Source of the DNA: Anabaena azotica FACHB-119
GTDB lineage: Bacteria; Cyanobacteriota; Cyanobacteriia; Cyanobacteriales; Nostocaceae
NCBI RefSeq assembly: GCF_014697625.1
Contig: NZ_JACJSG010000033.1
Span: 25,641-89,640, forward strand
Direction of reading: 5' to 3'
DNA: 64,000 nucleotides
Part shown: positions 61,262 through 64,000 of the stretch, one piece after another
How the letters are laid out: each line of letters begins with the position of its first letter
Numbering within the stretch: the stretch's first letter is position 1
Position numbers and translations under genes: made by a program
Notes under the pieces: generated by a model
Database searches by the model: none
Told to the model about the DNA's origin: nothing
The model's input: the letters and a program-made list of their open reading frames with translations, nothing else

Positions 61262-62002
61262 CTAGCGAATACTTACAATTAAGGTGTAATGGATGGGATA
61301 AGATTCTGGGTTATCTACCTGGATGTGATAATCTTCAGTTCTAGGTAAACGTCCAGACCAAGATTGAGCGCCAGACATATTACCGTTTGCCAAAACTGTA
61401 CCATCGACTCCATATAGGGTGAGCCAAGAAGTGTTTGCTCCAGGTGAAGTGACATTCACATACATATACTGTCCATCTCTAGCGTTGGCTAAAAAAGAGC
61501 GAGAAGTGTGAGGCGCAAGAGTACCACTAACTGTTTTAGAAGTAGCGCCAGGGGCAAATAGCAGCCTTTCCGCGCTAGGTTGAACATTAGGAGGAATTGT
61601 CAGTCTCAAGTTATAAGCAACATTGGCTGGCTTGAGGACTTCTACATAATAGTCTTGCGTTTTTGGTAAGCGACCACTCCAACTTCTTAATTCTTGAGGT
61701 GCATAAATTATGCTTGTACCATCAGCACCACTCATCGTTAAATAGACAGGAGCTTGAGATGAGTTAGCGGCGATGCTCATCCATTGATTAGCGTTGGCTC
61801 TAAATACATAACGGACTGGGTAATAGTTTCTGTCGTGATAGACGACTGTGGAAACAGCACCAGGAGCAAATTCAATGCGTTCTGTTTGATATCCGGCTGG
61901 TACTGTCCGAGCCGCAACTGGATGGCTGGGTAATATCATTGCACCTGCGCTTCCTAGAGCGATGATGCTGGAGTAAATCAGGCTAGTAACTGTACGTTTC
62001 AT
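61262..62002 (-). CDS. Secreted protein with two PPC-like beta domains
   Basis: The 246-residue protein has a signal peptide (about 1-31) followed by two related domains of about 95 residues. Each starts ERIEFAPGAVS / ERLLFAPGATS, passes through MTMSGADGT-like and LTLYGVDGT turns, and ends SWSGRLPKTQDYYVEV / SWSGRLPRTEDYHIQV. This fold resembles bacterial pre-peptidase C-terminal (PPC) or PliI-like inhibitor domains. The function is unknown; an envelope role is inferred from the neighbours. Confidence 0.72.
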   Translation of the reverse strand: MKRTVTSLIYSSIIALGSAGAMILPSHPVAARTVPAGYQTERIEFAPGAVSTVVYHDRNYYPVRYVFRANANQWMSIAANSSQAPVYLTMSGADGTSIIYAPQELRSWSGRLPKTQDYYVEVLKPANVAYNLRLTIPPNVQPSAERLLFAPGATSKTVSGTLAPHTSRSFLANARDGQYMYVNVTSPGANTSWLTLYGVDGTVLANGNMSGAQSWSGRLPRTEDYHIQVDNPESYPIHYTLIVSIR

Positions 62003-62060
62003 ATATTTTTCCTTGTTAGTGAATATGTGTACTGGAGTGGGGACATACAGATGTATGACC

Positions 62061-62422
62061 CTACTGGGCTAGATAACATTGGGCGCGAAATCGCCATCCC
62101 ATCAACTGCTCATATAAAGGGTTAAGCTTACATAAGGGAGGAATATGTGCGATCGCATGATTGAAAATCTGGCGTTGCTGAATTAGAATATGAAATCGCA
62201 AAATGACCGTCCTTTTTCTTTGTAACTTAGCGCCTTTGCGCCTTTGCGTGAGACAAATTCATATCTTGATTCAGCAACGCCGAAAATCTTGATATCTCTG
62301 GCAAATGGGCAGGAAGCAGGAATCAGCCTGCATAATAATTGTGCTTGTTGGCAATTACAAATTACGATGTTGTCCAGTTTGTGGCGGATAGGGTTGAGTA
62401 AATCTAATTTATATAAGTTCAT
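62061..62422 (-). pseudogene. Mo-dependent nitrogenase-like small protein, split by a MITE
   Basis: The 5' part (62422-62282) encodes LCRLIPASCPFARDIKIF and the 3' part (62170-62061) encodes IPPLCKLNPLYEQLMGWRFR; removing 62171-62281 plus one 8-bp duplicate gives a continuous frame of about 80 residues. The joined sequence matches the cyanobacterial Mo-dependent nitrogenase C-terminal family (CPFxRDIxLF...HIPPLCKLNPLYEQL). As it stands the reading frame runs into the MITE, so the product is truncated. The family is named from homology to nitrogenase but its function is not established. Confidence 0.85.
62171..62281. mobile_element. 111-bp MITE with 8-bp target-site duplication
   Basis: Terminal inverted repeats GGCGTTGCTGAAT and ATTCAGCAACGCC, extended by ATATGAA/TTCATAT with two mismatches between. 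The octamer GAAAATCT directly flanks both ends (62163-62170 and 62282-62289). There is no coding sequence inside. It disrupts the small gene around it. Confidence 0.92.
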
Positions 62423-62465
62423 AGTAGATGCCCCTGAAAAGTTGTTGTGTGTTTTCTTTGTTAAT

Positions 62466-62588
62466 AGGACTTACGCAACTGGCAGATTTTTTCTGTAGGG
62501 TGTGTGACGCTGCGATAATATTTGAACGTAGTCATGAAACTTGTAGCGTCACGCACCAACCACCAATTGTGACACTTGCGTAAGTCCT
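62466..62588. mobile_element. 123-bp MITE-like element, copy 1
   Basis: Ends AGGACTTACGCAACTGGCA and TGACACTTGCGTAAGTCCT; inside is GTAGGGTGTGTGACGC...GCGTCACGCACC. It lies between the shared motif at 62625 and the start codon of the split gene. Confidence 0.85.
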
Positions 62589-62624
62589 GGTTAATTCAAT
62601 CTTCTCGCGGTTTATAGTTTAGGT

Positions 62625-62645
62625 GGGTGAAGATGAGTAACTTAT
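62625..62645 (-). promoter_or_regulatory. Shared 20-bp motif, copy upstream of the split gene
   Basis: The minus strand reads TAAGTTACTCATCTTCACCC, 16 of 20 identical to the RND-operon copy. It is 203 nt from ATG 62422, or about 80 nt if the 123-bp MITE is removed. Confidence 0.5.
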
Positions 62646-62741
62646 CTCCTCATTTTCTAGAACTAATTTAAGTTCATGTTTTGGCTTCACAAAACAGTTA
62701 AATTTCTATATTTACAGTTTCTAGTTTTCGTCAATAAATAG

Positions 62742-62762
62742 GGGTGAAGAAGAATAAGTTAG
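62742..62762 (-). promoter_or_regulatory. Shared 20-bp motif, second upstream copy
   Basis: The minus strand reads TAACTTATTCTTCTTCACCC, 17 of 20 identical to the RND-operon copy, about 117 nt upstream of the previous copy and in the same orientation. Confidence 0.5.
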
Positions 62763-62867
62763 TGATGAAGTTAAAAGGAAGTTATATCAATTTCATTTTG
62801 GCAATAAATATAGGGCTGTACATTGTACGCCCCCACCATCTGTTATTTATTCCTATTTTATTTAGTC

Positions 62868-62991
62868 AGGACTTACGCAACTGGCACATGGGGTAGGGTG
62901 CGTCAGATGTGGAAAATCCTTGAATCTGTACGAAATTACTGGGGCTGACGCACCCTACAGTTAGTTTGATTATGACACTTGCGTAAGTCCT
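62868..62991. mobile_element. 124-bp MITE-like element, copy 2, with nested 66-bp repeat
   Basis: Same ends as copy 1 (AGGACTTACGCAACTGGCA / GACACTTGCGTAAGTCCT). Inside, 62893-62958 is the 66-bp palindromic repeat also found alone, inverted, at 44764-44829. Confidence 0.9.
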
Positions 62992-62998
62992 ATTAGTA

Positions 62999-63487
62999 TT
63001 AAGATTGTGGTGGATGAAGAATTTCAATGCCATACTTAGGCGCTGTAGCCAAAATATTTTCCAAATCTACGGGATTTAGAGGCGCACCAGAAATAACCTC
63101 ATTGGCTGATTTGCCAACATCTATGATAAAGTTCTCAAATCCAGATGGTGTCTGCCAGACGAGCATTTTTACAGGTAAAAAGGTATTGTTAGTAAATTGA
63201 TGTATTTGTCCTTTAGGGGAATGAATAAAGGTTCCCGGTGTAGCGATGATTCTTTCTCCGTCTAGATAAAATTCTAATTCTCCTTCTAATATGTAAAAAG
63301 ACTCATTATCGTGGGAATGTCGGTGAGGTGGTGCGCCGCCCCCTTTTGGAGCAATTATCACTTCACATAGAGTGTAAGCGTTTTCTGTGTCTTTACCCAC
63401 TGCTTTGAAGGTATATAAATCTTCTGCAAACCAGTAAGAAGTACCTTGACCAGTTGTTTGTAAAAAACTGGGCTGTTGAATAGTCAT
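62999..63487 (-). CDS. Cupin-domain protein
   Basis: The 162-residue protein from ATG 63487 has cupin motif 1 (GGGAPPHRHSHDNESFYILEGELEF, here H-x-H with downstream Glu) and motif 2 (PGTFIHSPKGQIHQFTN). The metal ligands appear intact. The C-terminal region resembles quercetin-dioxygenase-like single-domain cupins. The substrate is unknown. A TTG at 63499 would add four residues. Confidence 0.85.
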   Translation of the reverse strand: MTIQQPSFLQTTGQGTSYWFAEDLYTFKAVGKDTENAYTLCEVIIAPKGGGAPPHRHSHDNESFYILEGELEFYLDGERIIATPGTFIHSPKGQIHQFTNNTFLPVKMLVWQTPSGFENFIIDVGKSANEVISGAPLNPVDLENILATAPKYGIEILHPPQS

Positions 63488-63614
63488 TTTTAGCTCCAAA
63501 TTGATTGTAGTTCTTGTTTTGATATAGCAAGATTTTTTAACATTTATCTAGGCGATCGCCTTTTTACTTAAAAAAATTTAGTATAATCAGGCGACCAATA
63601 CCTTAAGCTGTTAA

Positions 63615-63757
63615 CTATTGATTGCGAATCAACGCAGCCCAGGTATTTGCACCGACAACACCATCGACTGTAAGACCCATTGCTTGTTGAAAATTCTCAA
63701 CAGCAGTAACAGTTTCATCCACATAGTTACCAGTCACAGGTAAGGTTGTGCCATCAG
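63615..63757 (-). pseudogene. 3' fragment of a peptidoglycan-binding-domain gene, cut by a transposon
   Basis: The minus strand reads DGTTLPVTGNYVDETVTAVE, then NFQQAMGLTVDGVVGANTWA and a stop at 63615. This is the end of a PG_binding_1 domain (the VDGxVGxxTW signature). The frame stops matching exactly at the TCAA tip of the tnpB element at 63758. The rest of the gene should lie beyond the element, outside the window. Confidence 0.85.
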
Positions 63758-64000
63758 TTGACACTCCCCCGTTTATAAAACGGGGGATTCTTGGGTCAGT
63801 GGGGAGCTATTGCTTAACCCCTCACCAAGCATCTTGACCGTATGCCCTACGGCTGCAAGACCACGCTGCATTACCACCATAGCGGCGGCAACGTCGCGGT
63901 CTGTTTCAAATCCACATTCATGACAACGATGCACTCGCTCAGACAGGTCTTTTTTGCCTGTGTGGTGGTTGCAGTTGGGGCAGGTTTGGCTTGTACCGTC
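63758..64000 (-). mobile_element. Right end of an IS200/IS605 (IS1341-type) tnpB element
   Basis: The element tip is TCAA (63761-63758 on the minus strand), preceded by a perfect 9-bp hairpin CCCCCGTTT/AAACGGGGG (63766-63786). It continues through the tnpB 3' end to the window edge. TCAA-type tips and subterminal hairpins are the cleavage and recognition features of this family. Confidence 0.88.
63773..64000 (-). CDS. tnpB: TnpB C-terminus (partial, runs off window)
   Basis: The last 75 codons of a TnpB, open to the window edge. They contain a complete zinc ribbon, CPNC and CHEC 15 residues later, followed by GFETDRDVAAAMVVMQRG with the RuvC III Asp. This is the canonical TnpB type, unlike the copy at 30356. 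The TAA stop lies inside the right-end hairpin. The 3' end should also encode the omega-RNA scaffold, whose guide would be taken from the peptidoglycan-binding gene. Confidence 0.92.
   Translation of the reverse strand, partial: DGTSQTCPNCNHHTGKKDLSERVHRCHECGFETDRDVAAAMVVMQRGLAAVGHTVKMLGEGLSNSSPLTQESPVL

Noticed and set aside
62244..62498. 84-codon plus-strand frame
   Set aside because: It runs antisense through the split nitrogenase-like gene and MITE sequence, so it is a shadow.

Overview
The window is chromosomal DNA of a cyanobacterium, most likely a filamentous heterocyst-forming one (Nostoc/Anabaena group). The evidence is the many HIP1 octamers (GCGATCGC), heptanucleotide tandem repeats between genes (GGGGACA, CAGTTAT, TATGGAC, GGGGAAA), small palindromic elements in several copies, a CyaC-type multidomain adenylate cyclase, very large STAND-NTPase/WD40 proteins, KGK, DUF3172 and Uma2 families, and a relic of the small Mo-dependent nitrogenase C-terminal family.

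Layout. 0.4-2.4 kb: an S9 prolyl-oligopeptidase-type peptidase. 2.4-3.1 kb: decayed transposon ends and a long palindrome. 3.1-9.5 kb: a defence/addiction island with an Mrr-like/NACHT/14xWD40 protein, an AbrB-type antitoxin whose VapC partner is truncated, a DUF433/DUF5615 pair and a HigBA pair. 9.7-11.1 kb: small hypothetical genes, a KGK protein and tRNA-Gly. 11.2-16.3 kb: a TonB-like repeat protein and a CyaC-like cyclase. 16.9-26.6 kb: metabolic and housekeeping genes (hisC, gor, leuD, leuC, a YqiA-like esterase, a GNAT enzyme, a PrmA-like methyltransferase). 27-30.3 kb: an ABC importer with a fused double permease and no binding protein. 30.35-32.2 kb: an intact IS200/IS605-type element (tnpA plus a tnpB lacking the zinc ribbon). 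32.3-39 kb: HTH/NB-ARC/14xWD40 overlapping by 4 nt a CACHE/GAF hybrid histidine kinase. 39.4-44.3 kb: a TauE-type permease, then HtrA, DUF3172, signal peptidase I, a 33-aa membrane miniprotein and a group 2 sigma factor. 45-49.3 kb: a REC/pseudo-kinase, a secreted protein, a VOC-like protein, a FUSC-type membrane protein and a Uma2 nuclease. 49.4-53.2 kb: a single-chain Type IIG restriction-modification enzyme. 53.6-59.7 kb: RND efflux pump genes plus a PLP enzyme. 60.4-63.5 kb: a Spy-like protein, a PPC-like secreted protein, a gene broken by a MITE, and a cupin. 63.6-64 kb: a peptidoglycan-binding gene cut by a tnpB element that runs off the window.

The strongest unexplained signal is a 20-bp motif (TAASTTAYYYNTCTTCAYCC). 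It lies in the same orientation 54-76 nt before the start codons of htrA, the RND membrane-fusion gene and a secreted helical protein, and twice upstream of the Spy-like/PPC-like group. At the last locus a 123-bp MITE separates motif from gene; removing it restores a spacing of about 80 nt. The set (HtrA, RND efflux, Spy-like, secreted proteins) resembles a Cpx-type envelope-stress regulon. A second theme is small palindromes and MITEs that invade genes: one lies in frame inside a WD40 blade, one splits a gene and leaves an 8-bp target duplication, and others have become linkers in signalling proteins.
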